Positions 43,540-52,714 of a stretch of 64,000 nt of DNA are shown here, one piece after another. The number at the start of each line of letters is the position of its first letter. The stretch's first letter is position 1. Location: NCBI GenBank assembly GCA_018267515.1, contig JAFDYJ010000009.1, positions 1 to 64,000 on the forward strand, in the 5' to 3' direction. The translations under genes were made by a program, and so were the position numbers. Source of the stretch: Bacteroidota bacterium. Lineage in GTDB: Bacteria > Bacteroidota > Bacteroidia > Chitinophagales > Chitinophagaceae. Under the pieces are notes generated by a model that saw only the letters and a list, made by a program, of their open reading frames with translations, did not search any database and was not told the DNA's origin.

Positions 43540-43873
43540 AATACTCCTCCTTTATTTTTAACGCCTTTTCAATTTCTTGTCTTGGCGTTTTTTGAGTTTT
43601 CTTTTGAAATCCGCTTGTTATTACAATCAATTTGCCTTTGTCAAAGAAGCAAAATATTCTGAATATATCGCTCCCTTGTTGTACCCGAATCTCATAAAGC
43701 CCATCGGTGCCTTCCAAGTATTTAAGATAAGTTTCGGGAACTTGCTGAAGCTCTTCAACCAAATCAAAAGTCCATACGATTTTGTCTTTTACCTTTTGAC
43801 GTTGCTTTCTAAAGAACTCTTCAAAATAGTTCTTATAAAAAATAATGGTTCGATGCTTGGGATTTTCAGGCAC
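43508..43873 (-). CDS. RelE/HigB-family toxin
   Basis: 121 residues. ParE/RelE fold pattern: KVKDKIVWTFDLVEELQQVP, YLKYLEGTDGLYEIRVQQG, IFRIFCFFDKGKLIVITSGFQKKTQKTP and a Lys/Glu-rich C-terminal helix. The GLYEIRV and FRIFCFF strands and the Lys-rich end are typical of HigB-type ribosome-dependent mRNA interferases. It is the first gene of a two-gene module with the XRE antitoxin and lies between otsA and its 3'-end relic, so it was probably acquired. Confidence 0.87.
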   Translation of the reverse strand: MPENPKHRTIIFYKNYFEEFFRKQRQKVKDKIVWTFDLVEELQQVPETYLKYLEGTDGLYEIRVQQGSDIFRIFCFFDKGKLIVITSGFQKKTQKTPRQEIEKALKIKEEYYAEKKKNIDT

Positions 43874-44019
43874 AATGCAAAGATACAGAAGTTGTCCGTA
43901 AGTACAACATTTATTTTAAAAATAAAGCCTTTGTTTGAGTTATCAGAAATCAATTTCGGATTAAAGCAGAACTCTTAAAAAAAATAAAATAGTGGACTCG
44001 TCGCCCCAATAGCTTAAAT

Positions 44020-44058
44020 GCAGCAAAATTGCTGAGAACAATGGCAGCAATTCATTAA
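44020..44058 (+). pseudogene. Relic of the otsA 3' end
   Basis: 39 bp encoding AAKLLRTMAAIH and a stop, identical in protein to the last 12 residues of otsA (43149-43187). All four base differences are synonymous third-position changes. Upstream similarity stops abruptly. The two copies bracket the toxin-antitoxin module as a direct repeat. Confidence 0.85.
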
Positions 44059-44153
44059 GAGTCCCGCAAAATACTGCAAGGCTTGTTCTAACTATTTAAT
44101 TCAATTTGCCAATATGAATTTGAGTTAAATTGCAGCTACTTGAATAATTTGAT

Positions 44154-47027
44154 ATGAAAAAGTTTTTATTCCTGTTTCTTGTTTCTTTTGCCCAGCTGAT
44201 GGCACAGGCTCAATTCAAAAGTGATCTCAATGCACAAAACTGGACCGACAGCGTTTTTAAAAGCCTGGGCGATGATGAAAAAATTGCTCAGCTTATTGTG
44301 ATCCGTGCTTTTTCTACCAAGCCGGAAGATATTAGCAAAGTAGCTGACCTTATTAAAACGTATAATGTCGGAGCTTTATGTTTTTTCCAAAGCGGGCCCA
44401 TTCGCCAGGCCACTGCAACGAATTATTATCAAAGTATTGCTAAAACTCCGTTACTTGTAACCATTGATGGAGAATGGGGATTGGGAATGAGACTTGATAG
44501 TGTGACTAAATATCCATATCAGCTTACATTGGGTGCTTTATCAGATCCGTCTCTCATTTATCAGATGGGAGTCGCTGTTGGCGAACAATGCAAACGAATC
44601 GGAGTACAGGTAAATTTTGCCCCGGTTGTAGATATCAATAACAATCCCAATAATCCTGTGATTGGCTATCGCTCTTTTGGTGAAAACAAAAATAAGGTTA
44701 CGGAATTTGGTTTAGCCTATATGAAAGGAATGCAGGATGTCGGTATCATGGCTTGTGCAAAACATTTTCCCGGTCATGGAGATGTGGATGTGGATTCACA
44801 CCTGGATCTTCCTGTCATCAATAAATCAATGGCTCAATTGGATACATTGGAGTTGGTTCCTTTCAAAGCTTTGTTCAAAGCCGGTGTTGGTAGTGTGATG
44901 ATTGCACATCTTTATATCCCTGCTATTGACAGCACAGCCAATACGGCCACATCACTTTCAAAAAATAATGTCACCGGTTTATTGAGAAATAAATTAGGTT
45001 ACCAGGGGCTCACTTTTACTGATGCATTGGAGATGAAAGGCGTTGCTAAGTATTGGCCCGGCGGTGAAGCAGCAGTGCAGGCATTAATCGCCGGTAATGA
45101 TATGCTTTGTTTGCCGGAAAGCGTACCGGATGCCATTGCTGCTATTAAAACTGCTATCAGTCAAAAAAGATTGAACTGGAACGATATTGACAGCAAAGTG
45201 AAAAAAGTTTTGCTTTCAAAATATGAGTTGGGATTAAATCATTGGAAACCGGTTGACACTACCAATCTTGTCAGCGACTTGAATCAAAAAACTAATGCAA
45301 TCTGTTATGAAGCAGCAAAGAAAACAATCACTGTATTAAATGGTTTATCTATTATTCCCCAATCTGCAAAAAAAATTGCTTATGTGGGGATAGGAGTTAC
45401 CCAACCCAACATTTTGAGTGAACGGCTGAGAGAACAAAGAAATGCAGATTGTTATTTTATTAATTATTCTGATAGCAGTTCCAAAGCATCCGCTATAAGA
45501 GAGGCAATAGATACCGGAAACTATGATGCAGTGGTCATTGGTGTTCATGGCTATAATTTAAAACCCATGAATAATTATGGAATTACAGATACAGTATTGC
45601 AACTATGGAATCAATTACAACCCAGGAATCCTATAACACTTGTTTTTGGAAATGTATTAGCTATAAAAGATTTCTGTTCAGCAAAAAACCTTGTTGCCTG
45701 CTACCAGGACGATGAGATCACGCAGTTGGTAGCTGCCGATCTGTTGGAAGGAAGTATTGCAACTAAAGGAACCCTGCCGGTGTCGGTTTGTCAATACAGG
45801 TATGGAGCAGGTATTATGCAAAAAGCAGTTCTTCCGCAACCGGCAATGGAAGAATATAAGTTCAAAGCAGTGGATTCTATTGCTGAAGATGCTATTGCAA
45901 AAAAAGCCTTTCCCGGTTGTGTAATACTGGCAACTCATAAAGGAAAAATCGTTTACGATAAAGCTTTTGGTAATTATGAATATGGGAAGTCACCTGCCAT
46001 GAGCTTTCAAAGTATTTTTGACCTGGCCTCTGTAACAAAAGTTTCTGCCACTACTATTTCCATCATGCGATTGTATGATGAAGGAAAAATTGATTTGAAT
46101 AAAACGCTTGGTGATTACTTACCCTGGACAAGAGGAACCGACAAAGCCCCTTTGAAGATTCATGATATTTTATTACACCAGGCAGGCTTGGTTGCCTTTA
46201 TTTCTTTTTATAAAGAGGTGGTGGATTCGGCAACCGGAATTTCCGATCCTGCTGTTTTTTCTGAAAAGCCAAAGCCCGGTTTTTCCATTCGGGTAGCAGA
46301 GCATGTTTATATGCGCAATGATTGGGAGGATACTATGTTTCAACGAATACTAAAAAGCAGATTAGGTCCCGAAGGAAAATATGTTTACAGCGACCTTGAT
46401 TTTATTTTATTGGGGAAAATTGTAGAGACTGTTACCAGTATGCCATTGAATCAGTATGTGCAAAAAACTTTTTATAATAAAATAGGATTGGAGACCACCG
46501 GATTTTTGCCAGGAAAAAGATTTCCATTAAGCAGAGTAGTGCCTACGGAAGAAGATAAGTACTTCCGGCATCAAATTATTCAGGGCGATGTACATGATGA
46601 AGGTGCAGCCATGTTTGGCGGCGTTGCCGGCCATGCAGGATTATTTTCTGATGCCTATGACCTGGCAATGTTATATCAAATGCTGGCTAATGGTGGAGAA
46701 ATAAACGGGGAAAGGTATATTAAAAAGGAAACAATAAAATTCTTTTCAGAATATCATAGTAAGGTGAGTCGCCGTGGCTATGGATTTGACAAACCGGATA
46801 AGGACAATGCTACAAGAAAAGAACCTTATCCATCCGTATTAGCCTCACCGGAAACTTTTGGACATACCGGTTTCACCGGCACTTGTGTTTGGGTGGATCC
46901 GAAATATGATATCGTGTATATATTTCTCAGCAACAGGGTTTATCCTACCAGGCACAATATCCCTTTTTCTGAATTGAATGTCCGTTCAAAGATTCAGGAT
47001 GCTATTTACCGGGGCCTGGGATTATAA
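44154..47027 (+). CDS. GH3 beta-N-acetylglucosaminidase fused to beta-lactamase-type serine hydrolase
   Basis: 957 residues with a signal peptide (to about 19). The GH3 domain (about 25-370) carries the NagZ-type motif ACAKHFPGHGDVDVDSHLD with the Asp-His dyad, and the nucleophile Asp in FTDALEMKGV; a GH3 C-terminal region follows (about 390-560). The C-terminal domain (about 590-950) is a class C beta-lactamase/PBP-like hydrolase with SxxK in SVTKVSATT and the Tyr motif VYSDLDF. The pair suggests cleavage of both sugar and peptide parts of muropeptides in the periplasm; this combined role is inferred. Confidence 0.9.
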   Translation: MKKFLFLFLVSFAQLMAQAQFKSDLNAQNWTDSVFKSLGDDEKIAQLIVIRAFSTKPEDISKVADLIKTYNVGALCFFQSGPIRQATATNYYQSIAKTPLLVTIDGEWGLGMRLDSVTKYPYQLTLGALSDPSLIYQMGVAVGEQCKRIGVQVNFAPVVDINNNPNNPVIGYRSFGENKNKVTEFGLAYMKGMQDVGIMACAKHFPGHGDVDVDSHLDLPVINKSMAQLDTLELVPFKALFKAGVGSVMIAHLYIPAIDSTANTATSLSKNNVTGLLRNKLGYQGLTFTDALEMKGVAKYWPGGEAAVQALIAGNDMLCLPESVPDAIAAIKTAISQKRLNWNDIDSKVKKVLLSKYELGLNHWKPVDTTNLVSDLNQKTNAICYEAAKKTITVLNGLSIIPQSAKKIAYVGIGVTQPNILSERLREQRNADCYFINYSDSSSKASAIREAIDTGNYDAVVIGVHGYNLKPMNNYGITDTVLQLWNQLQPRNPITLVFGNVLAIKDFCSAKNLVACYQDDEITQLVAADLLEGSIATKGTLPVSVCQYRYGAGIMQKAVLPQPAMEEYKFKAVDSIAEDAIAKKAFPGCVILATHKGKIVYDKAFGNYEYGKSPAMSFQSIFDLASVTKVSATTISIMRLYDEGKIDLNKTLGDYLPWTRGTDKAPLKIHDILLHQAGLVAFISFYKEVVDSATGISDPAVFSEKPKPGFSIRVAEHVYMRNDWEDTMFQRILKSRLGPEGKYVYSDLDFILLGKIVETVTSMPLNQYVQKTFYNKIGLETTGFLPGKRFPLSRVVPTEEDKYFRHQIIQGDVHDEGAAMFGGVAGHAGLFSDAYDLAMLYQMLANGGEINGERYIKKETIKFFSEYHSKVSRRGYGFDKPDKDNATRKEPYPSVLASPETFGHTGFTGTCVWVDPKYDIVYIFLSNRVYPTRHNIPFSELNVRSKIQDAIYRGLGL

Positions 47028-47063
47028 TGAAGATTTCATCAACTCATTCTCAGTAAACTTCCC

Positions 47064-48335
47064 TTATCTTCCACTTTGCCTCGGAGGACGCTGCTGATTC
47101 TGGTCGTTTCGCTTGGGTTGTTGTGAATGTTGCTGCCCTTTCTGAGATTGATTTGGGTGTTGTTTCTGTTGCGGCCGCTGCTGATTTTGATCTCCCCGCT
47201 TTCCTTGCGAATGCTGTTGCTGTCCCTTTTGTTTTCTTTTCTTATCCGCTTTTTCCAGGCTGCGTAAACTGATATGTCCTACTACATCTACAAATTCATG
47301 TTCCACTTCTTTGGGTTTAGAAGAACTAAGGTCAACAGCCTCCAGTTCATCCGGAATTACTCCTTGTTGATTTAGTGATTTAATTTTCCGGACTCTTTCA
47401 ATCGTCAGCGGGTATTGTTTATTGCTATCGGGTAAAATATACCACATCAGATTTTTGAAAATATCTTTTTTAATCAGCGAAGCTGTTCCTTTGGAAACCT
47501 GTATCATGTCACAGTTGTCAGGGAAGTGTTGCAGCGCATCTAAGTACGTATCCAGTTCATAATTCAGGCAGCACTTCAGTCTGCCACATTGACCACTCAA
47601 TTTCGTTTGATTAATAGATAGATTCTGGTAACGGGCAACTGTGGTTGTTACCGATTTAAAATCAGTAAGCCAGGTGCTGCAGCATAACTCTCTTCCGCAG
47701 CTCCCGATTCCCCCCACTTTTGCAGCCTCCTGCCGGGCTCCTATTTGCCGCATTTCCACCTTAACATGAAACTCTGATGCATATACTTTAATAAGCTCAC
47801 GAAAATCCACACGGCCATCAGCAATGTAGTAAAAGGTGGCCTTGCGGCCATCTGCCTGCATTTCTACCTGGCTGATTTTCATTTCCAGTTTCAATTGCCG
47901 GGATATAGCACGACTACGCACTAATGCTTCCCGTTCCCTTCCCTTATTTTGTTTCCAAACATCTATATCACGATCATTAGAACGGCGTAACACTTTTTTC
48001 ATTTCAGGGTTTTCCTCTTTCACTCCTCTCTTTTTCATTTGCAGCCGGACTATTTCTCCTGTTAAAGAAACTTCACCTAAATCAAATCCACTTACCCCTT
48101 CCACAGTAACCAATTCACCTTTTTCAAGTGGGAGTAAAATGCTATTCCTGAAAAAATCTTTACGGCTTCCCTGGCTAAAGCTGACTTCGATCACATTACA
48201 ACTACTTTCTTTGTCTGCCACAGGCAGGTCACCAAGCCAATCAAAAGTATTCAGGCGATTACATCCTCCCGAACTGCAACCACCATGGCTTTTACATCCT
48301 TTAGGCTTGCCGCTTTCAATAATATTGTAACTCAT
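47064..48335 (-). CDS. PSP1-domain protein (RicT family)
   Basis: 423 residues. N-terminal Cys/Gly-rich CKSHGGCSSGGCNRL, central PSP1 C-terminal domain with the Cys cluster GIGSCGRELCCSTWL and QCGRLKCCLNYELD (about 210-260), and a Gln/Lys/Arg/His-rich disordered tail (about 370-423). RicT in Bacillus forms an Fe-S complex that tunes RNA processing; the Bacteroidota role is less well known. It is convergent with the GH3 fusion and shares its strand with the DNA polymerase delta' gene upstream. Confidence 0.87.
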   Translation of the reverse strand: MSYNIIESGKPKGCKSHGGCSSGGCNRLNTFDWLGDLPVADKESSCNVIEVSFSQGSRKDFFRNSILLPLEKGELVTVEGVSGFDLGEVSLTGEIVRLQMKKRGVKEENPEMKKVLRRSNDRDIDVWKQNKGREREALVRSRAISRQLKLEMKISQVEMQADGRKATFYYIADGRVDFRELIKVYASEFHVKVEMRQIGARQEAAKVGGIGSCGRELCCSTWLTDFKSVTTTVARYQNLSINQTKLSGQCGRLKCCLNYELDTYLDALQHFPDNCDMIQVSKGTASLIKKDIFKNLMWYILPDSNKQYPLTIERVRKIKSLNQQGVIPDELEAVDLSSSKPKEVEHEFVDVVGHISLRSLEKADKKRKQKGQQQHSQGKRGDQNQQRPQQKQHPNQSQKGQQHSQQPKRNDQNQQRPPRQSGR

Positions 48336-48612
48336 TTAAAAGATTAAAAATGTCAAAAAATCAGGAAAAATGAATTTAAGCCGGCTGCAGAAGTACAGGT
48401 GAAGTATTATTATGTCTGTCCCGGTATTGGAATTAATCCTGTGCAGGAACTTTACACTACTTATTAATTCAATTATGCATACAATTCAGCAATAAAGATA
48501 GCTTTTTAAAAACATGGCAATATGCGGAAGTAGTGATTGACAAAATAATAAATTTAACAGCCGGAAAAGACTTCTGTCTCACCCTGAATTCTGCTCGCTT
48601 CGCTTTTCCTGT

Positions 48613-49830
48613 TTACACTGCCAAAAATACAATTTTGTCCTGAAAGATATGGTACAGTTTAATTGTGAGGGCATGAAAGAGAATTTTGGCGTTGGCATTC
48701 CTCTCAATATAGTAGGCAGCCCGTTCCAGTTCTTCTACTATTGCCTGTTGCTGTTCAATACCTGCAATTTTGTTTAATCTTTCGGCAAAATCCCGTTCAG
48801 TTCCGTTTTTATTATCCGAACCAATAACTCTGAGCCGGATTGACTGTTCCAACAGGTGGTTAAAATAGCGTAGAAACTGCTTCTGTTTTTCCCTGCCCAA
48901 ACGGCTTACATCTTCTACCCATTTTGTCTGTGCCGCCGGGCCGTTTTTTAAAATTGAATTCAACCAGTCCCGTAGTAAAGTTTGCCAATTATCGTCCTGA
49001 TTGCCGATTAATTGTAAAGCCTCCCGGTAATTACCATCGCTGATACCGGCAATTTGCCTTGCAGTTTCAGGAGAAAGGTTATTTCTCTCCAATAAAGCCT
49101 CTTCAATATCCTGAATGCCGGGTAAAGGAATTTTAATCAGTTGGCAGCGGCTTACAATGGTAGGAAGAATCAGATTTTCATTTTCTGCTACCAAAATGAA
49201 TAAAGTATTAGCCGGAGGTTCTTCTATCAGCTTGAGCAATTTATTTCCTTCGGCGCCCAGGTACTCTGGCATCCAAAGAATTAAAATTTTGTATTCACTT
49301 TCAAAACTTTTGAGGGTTAGTTTACGGATGATATCATTACATTCATTGGCAGTGATATTTCCCTGTTTATTTTCTGCGCCGATAAATTGCAGCCAATCAT
49401 AAACATTTCCGTATGGGTTTTCTTTAATGAAATTTCTCCATTCTGAAATATAATCGGTACTTATAGGAGGTGTATTCGATTTTTTGTTCACTACCGGATA
49501 CGAAAAATGAATATCCGGATGAATGAGTTGCTGCGCTTTAATACAACCGGGGCAAACTCCGCAAGAATCTGTTTGAGATTCGGAATTCGGTATTGGAGAT
49601 TCGGTAACAGTTTCACCAAATAGTGATGGTTCTGACTGTTGACCCCTGGCGGTTGACGGTTTACTGACCTTCTCGCAAACCAGGTATTGGGCAAATGCAA
49701 TAGCCAGGGGTAAAGCTCCACTGCCTTCATTGCTCAAAAAAAGCAATGCATGGCTGAGCCGGTTATGCTGCTGCATCTCCGTCAATTTCTTCTTTACTTC
49801 CTGCTGGTTGATTATATCTTTGAATTGCAT
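48613..49830 (-). CDS. holB: DNA polymerase III delta' subunit
   Basis: 405 residues from ATG 49830. Clamp-loader AAA+-like fold: IINQQEVKKKLTEMQQHNRLSHALLF start, a zinc module with CGVCPGC, HPDIHFSYPV, the LLKLIEEPPANTLFILVAEN and LPTIVSRCQLIKIPLP motifs. The Walker A is degenerate, as in delta'. Between the first zinc Cys (LVCEK) and CGVCPGC is an extra ~35-residue Ser/Thr/Pro/Glu-rich segment absent from typical family members. Confidence 0.87.
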   Translation of the reverse strand: MQFKDIINQQEVKKKLTEMQQHNRLSHALLFLSNEGSGALPLAIAFAQYLVCEKVSKPSTARGQQSEPSLFGETVTESPIPNSESQTDSCGVCPGCIKAQQLIHPDIHFSYPVVNKKSNTPPISTDYISEWRNFIKENPYGNVYDWLQFIGAENKQGNITANECNDIIRKLTLKSFESEYKILILWMPEYLGAEGNKLLKLIEEPPANTLFILVAENENLILPTIVSRCQLIKIPLPGIQDIEEALLERNNLSPETARQIAGISDGNYREALQLIGNQDDNWQTLLRDWLNSILKNGPAAQTKWVEDVSRLGREKQKQFLRYFNHLLEQSIRLRVIGSDNKNGTERDFAERLNKIAGIEQQQAIVEELERAAYYIERNANAKILFHALTIKLYHIFQDKIVFLAV

Positions 49831-49911
49831 CTTTGGCGAAAATAAGTTTTCCTGAAATAAAAAAGCGGCTGATAGTCTTAAGCCGCACAAATAAGAAAGT
49901 ATTTTTTGGTT

Positions 49912-50478
49912 TTAATTTAAATACTTCAGCACTTCATCGCTCATGGGATTTGTTTTATTATGAAAAACAGCAATCAGGTTACCATTTTCATCCAATAAAA
50001 ATTTTGTGAAGTTCCAGGTGATAGGGTTTCTTAAATAATCTTTCCATGCCAGGTCTTTTGAATTATCTGATGGCACTTTTTTAGCAAGCTCTCTTGATTG
50101 GTCAACCAGCCATTTGAATAGCGGGTCAATATCATCACCTTTTACAGAAACCTTATCAGCCATTGGGAAAGTAACCCCATAATTTTTTGTACAAAATTCT
50201 TTAATCTCTCCATTAGTGCCAGGTTCCTGTTGTCCGAAATTGTTAGCCGGAAATCCAACGATTACTAATTTGTCTTTATATTTTTCATATAATTTTTCAA
50301 GATCAGCGTATTGAGGTGTATTGCCACACATTGAAGCAGTATTGACGATCAATATTTTTTTGCCTTTGAAGGCAGCAAAGTCAATTTGATTTCCGTCCAG
50401 TCCGGGAACTTTAAAATCATAGATAGAACCGCCGCCTAATGTGGCTGATAAAGCAAGCATAACAAGAAGAGATTTCAT
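49912..50478 (-). CDS. Glutathione peroxidase family protein
   Basis: 188 residues with a hydrophobic N-terminus (about 1-18) that may be a signal peptide. Catalytic Cys51 in NTASMCGNT, Gln84 in FGQQEPG, and Trp-Asn in ITWNFTKF; the tetrad is complete. A thioredoxin-dependent peroxidase role is likely. It is a paralogue of the membrane-anchored GPx at 14427, but shorter and without the linker. Confidence 0.9.
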   Translation of the reverse strand: MKSLLVMLALSATLGGGSIYDFKVPGLDGNQIDFAAFKGKKILIVNTASMCGNTPQYADLEKLYEKYKDKLVIVGFPANNFGQQEPGTNGEIKEFCTKNYGVTFPMADKVSVKGDDIDPLFKWLVDQSRELAKKVPSDNSKDLAWKDYLRNPITWNFTKFLLDENGNLIAVFHNKTNPMSDEVLKYLN

Positions 50479-50550
50479 GATATATTTTTTTGAGACTTCG
50501 AAATTAAGATAATCCTGTCTTTAATCGGTCACAGTTTATTCAAAGTTGCT

Positions 50551-51948
50551 TCATTGCTTTTCGAAACAACCGAGGTCAGGAAGTCCGACAGGCCGGTTGT
50601 TTCCATCCAAATCAATTGTAATTCCTGTAGTTGTGCCTTTATTTATTGCAGGTGAATTATCCTTTAGCCTGAAAATATAATAGTTTTTAGACGTGCTGAT
50701 ACTGTCAAATAATGGATCTTGATTGTTAATAATTCCATTAGTGGGGATTCCGGTCGGAGCATTTTGTACTTTCCACAAATTATAATCAAAGTTTACATTA
50801 AAAACGGTACTCCCGTTTTTAGAAACAACTACTTCATCAGTCAAGCCACCTCCATCTCCCCAAAAAATACAATTGCGGAACAATGCCGTTAAATCCGAAG
50901 AAGTTGTTACATTATTTGAAGTAATATAATTGGTGACGGTAAGTACAGGATCTTTATGAGTGATAAAATTATTGGAGAAGCTTGCTACGGTGCAATGTAC
51001 AAACTGGTAATTGCCACCTTTGAGCAGGTAAAGGTTTTTACCACAATTACTGATCAAACAATTTGTTGCCTGGACACTGGAGTTGATGGTGATAATTCCT
51101 GCATCATAAGCATTATCTATTACACATTGATTCAAGATTACTTTAGGTGATGCATTTGTAGAAGGATCCTGAGCAGCTATTGCCTGGTATGAATTTTTTA
51201 TAACCGCATAATTCAAAATATTATCACTGCTGCCGGTATTAAAAAAAATACCGGGCCAGCTTGCCGGAAAATCTTTATAAGGATCATCAAGACGCTCTCC
51301 CTGGAAATATACCCGGTCGGCACTGTCTTTTGAACCGTTTACCTGCAAGCTGCCATCAATGACAATGGGAGCAGAGGCATTTACATAAAACCGGCAACCT
51401 TTATTTATGGTCAGAATTTTATTGGATTGTACATGCAGGTATCCTAATATCACATAAGGCAAATCATTATTCCATGTTTCATCTGCGGCTATTTCTTTGT
51501 TGACCATGAAATGAGCATTCTGGCCCCAGGCTTCTAATTGAACAAGTTTTGATTGCCCGTTATAACTGATTTGGATACTATCCCTGATTACAAAAGGGAG
51601 GTTGTCAGAATTAGGATTCACATTTACCTGAACAAAAACATAGATACTATCATTAGCATTGATTTCAAGATTGTCAGCTTCCGGTCCGGGAGTGCCATCT
51701 ACATTTATTTTATACGCAGAAGTATTTCCTCCCATTAGTTTTACAGATGACAGTCGGAGCTTCTGATTGTTTTCATTTATGATTTTAAATGACTGTGTAA
51801 TGGAGCCAGATGTTACAAAAACCGTATCATATTTCAGGGTATCTATTGTAATGCTGATAACAGCATCGGATGAAGTGATGAAAGATTCTTTCTTGCAGGA
51901 AAAGAAAACAAGGAGAATGGATATTGACAGTATTCCGAGGGTCTTCAT
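50551..51948 (-). CDS. Lipoprotein with right-handed beta-helix repeats
   Basis: 465 residues from ATG 51948. Lipoprotein signal (VFFSC, Cys18); an Ig-like N-terminal domain (about 28-150, YDTVFVTSGSITQSFKIIN), then parallel beta-helix rungs (about 165-400: YAVIKNSYQAIAAQ, NQCVIDNAYDAGI, NCLISNCGKNLYL) and a C-terminal DPLFDS...SPAINKG and DLDGNNRPVG...DLGCFE segment typical of the choice-of-anchor Q type ending. Probably a surface polysaccharide-binding or adhesive protein. Substrate unknown. Confidence 0.78.
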   Translation of the reverse strand: MKTLGILSISILLVFFSCKKESFITSSDAVISITIDTLKYDTVFVTSGSITQSFKIINENNQKLRLSSVKLMGGNTSAYKINVDGTPGPEADNLEINANDSIYVFVQVNVNPNSDNLPFVIRDSIQISYNGQSKLVQLEAWGQNAHFMVNKEIAADETWNNDLPYVILGYLHVQSNKILTINKGCRFYVNASAPIVIDGSLQVNGSKDSADRVYFQGERLDDPYKDFPASWPGIFFNTGSSDNILNYAVIKNSYQAIAAQDPSTNASPKVILNQCVIDNAYDAGIITINSSVQATNCLISNCGKNLYLLKGGNYQFVHCTVASFSNNFITHKDPVLTVTNYITSNNVTTSSDLTALFRNCIFWGDGGGLTDEVVVSKNGSTVFNVNFDYNLWKVQNAPTGIPTNGIINNQDPLFDSISTSKNYYIFRLKDNSPAINKGTTTGITIDLDGNNRPVGLPDLGCFEKQ

Positions 51949-51978
51949 TGAACTCAAAAATAATAGAACTATTTCACA

Positions 51979-52677
51979 TTAACGAGAAGCATAACACAGC
52001 GTGGCTAAACTGAGCCGGATAGTTCCTGCTTTTAATAGTTCTGCCCCACAGGATTCCAGGGTGGCCCCGGTTGTGATTACATCGTCTATTAATAGTATAT
52101 GCTTATTTTGAATTGCTTCCGGTTTTTGTAAAATGAATTTTCCTTCCATATTCACCCATCTTTCAATTCTGCCTTTCCGGGTTTGAGTTTCAGTAAGCTG
52201 TGGACGGGAGATCACGTCATTTAAAACAGGTATTTGCATGATTTCTGAAATGCCTTCGCATAAAAGTAGTGATTGGTTATATCCTCTTCTTTTCTCTTTG
52301 GCGGGAAAAAGAGGAAGTGGAATTAGCGCATCTACACTAAAACGATCAGATTTTTTGATACTGCTTCCCATTAATCTTCCTAATTGTAATCCCAAATCTT
52401 TGTCTCTTTTATATTTTACCCGGTGTACCAGGGTTTGTATCAGCGATTCTTTAGTAAAGTAATATTGAGCCGTAGCTTTTTCGATTGGTAATCTTCCCCA
52501 AAATTTTTTTTCGACCGGATTACCCGGATGAATTTCAAAATTGGTTTCAGGTAGTGCATCCATGCAACGTAAGCATAGGCTACTTTCACTGCTCAACAGG
52601 TCACTACCACACCCGGAACAGATATGGGGGAATAAAAAATGAAGAAACGAGTCTTTTAAAACCCGAAGCCCGGTCAT
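51979..52677 (-). CDS. comF: ComF family protein (phosphoribosyltransferase-like)
   Basis: 232 residues. N-terminal zinc-type Cys pairs (CSGCG...CLRC, about 18-38), FTKESLIQTLVHRVKYKRD, and the PRPP-binding motif ILLIDDVITTGATLESCG near the C-terminus. ComF is needed for natural transformation in several bacteria. It lies just downstream of radA on the same strand, and both are linked to DNA uptake and recombination. Confidence 0.9.
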   Translation of the reverse strand: MTGLRVLKDSFLHFLFPHICSGCGSDLLSSESSLCLRCMDALPETNFEIHPGNPVEKKFWGRLPIEKATAQYYFTKESLIQTLVHRVKYKRDKDLGLQLGRLMGSSIKKSDRFSVDALIPLPLFPAKEKRRGYNQSLLLCEGISEIMQIPVLNDVISRPQLTETQTRKGRIERWVNMEGKFILQKPEAIQNKHILLIDDVITTGATLESCGAELLKAGTIRLSLATLCYASR

Positions 52678-52714
52678 AAAACTGAATTAAGACTTGAAAA
52701 TTGCTTTTTGCTGT

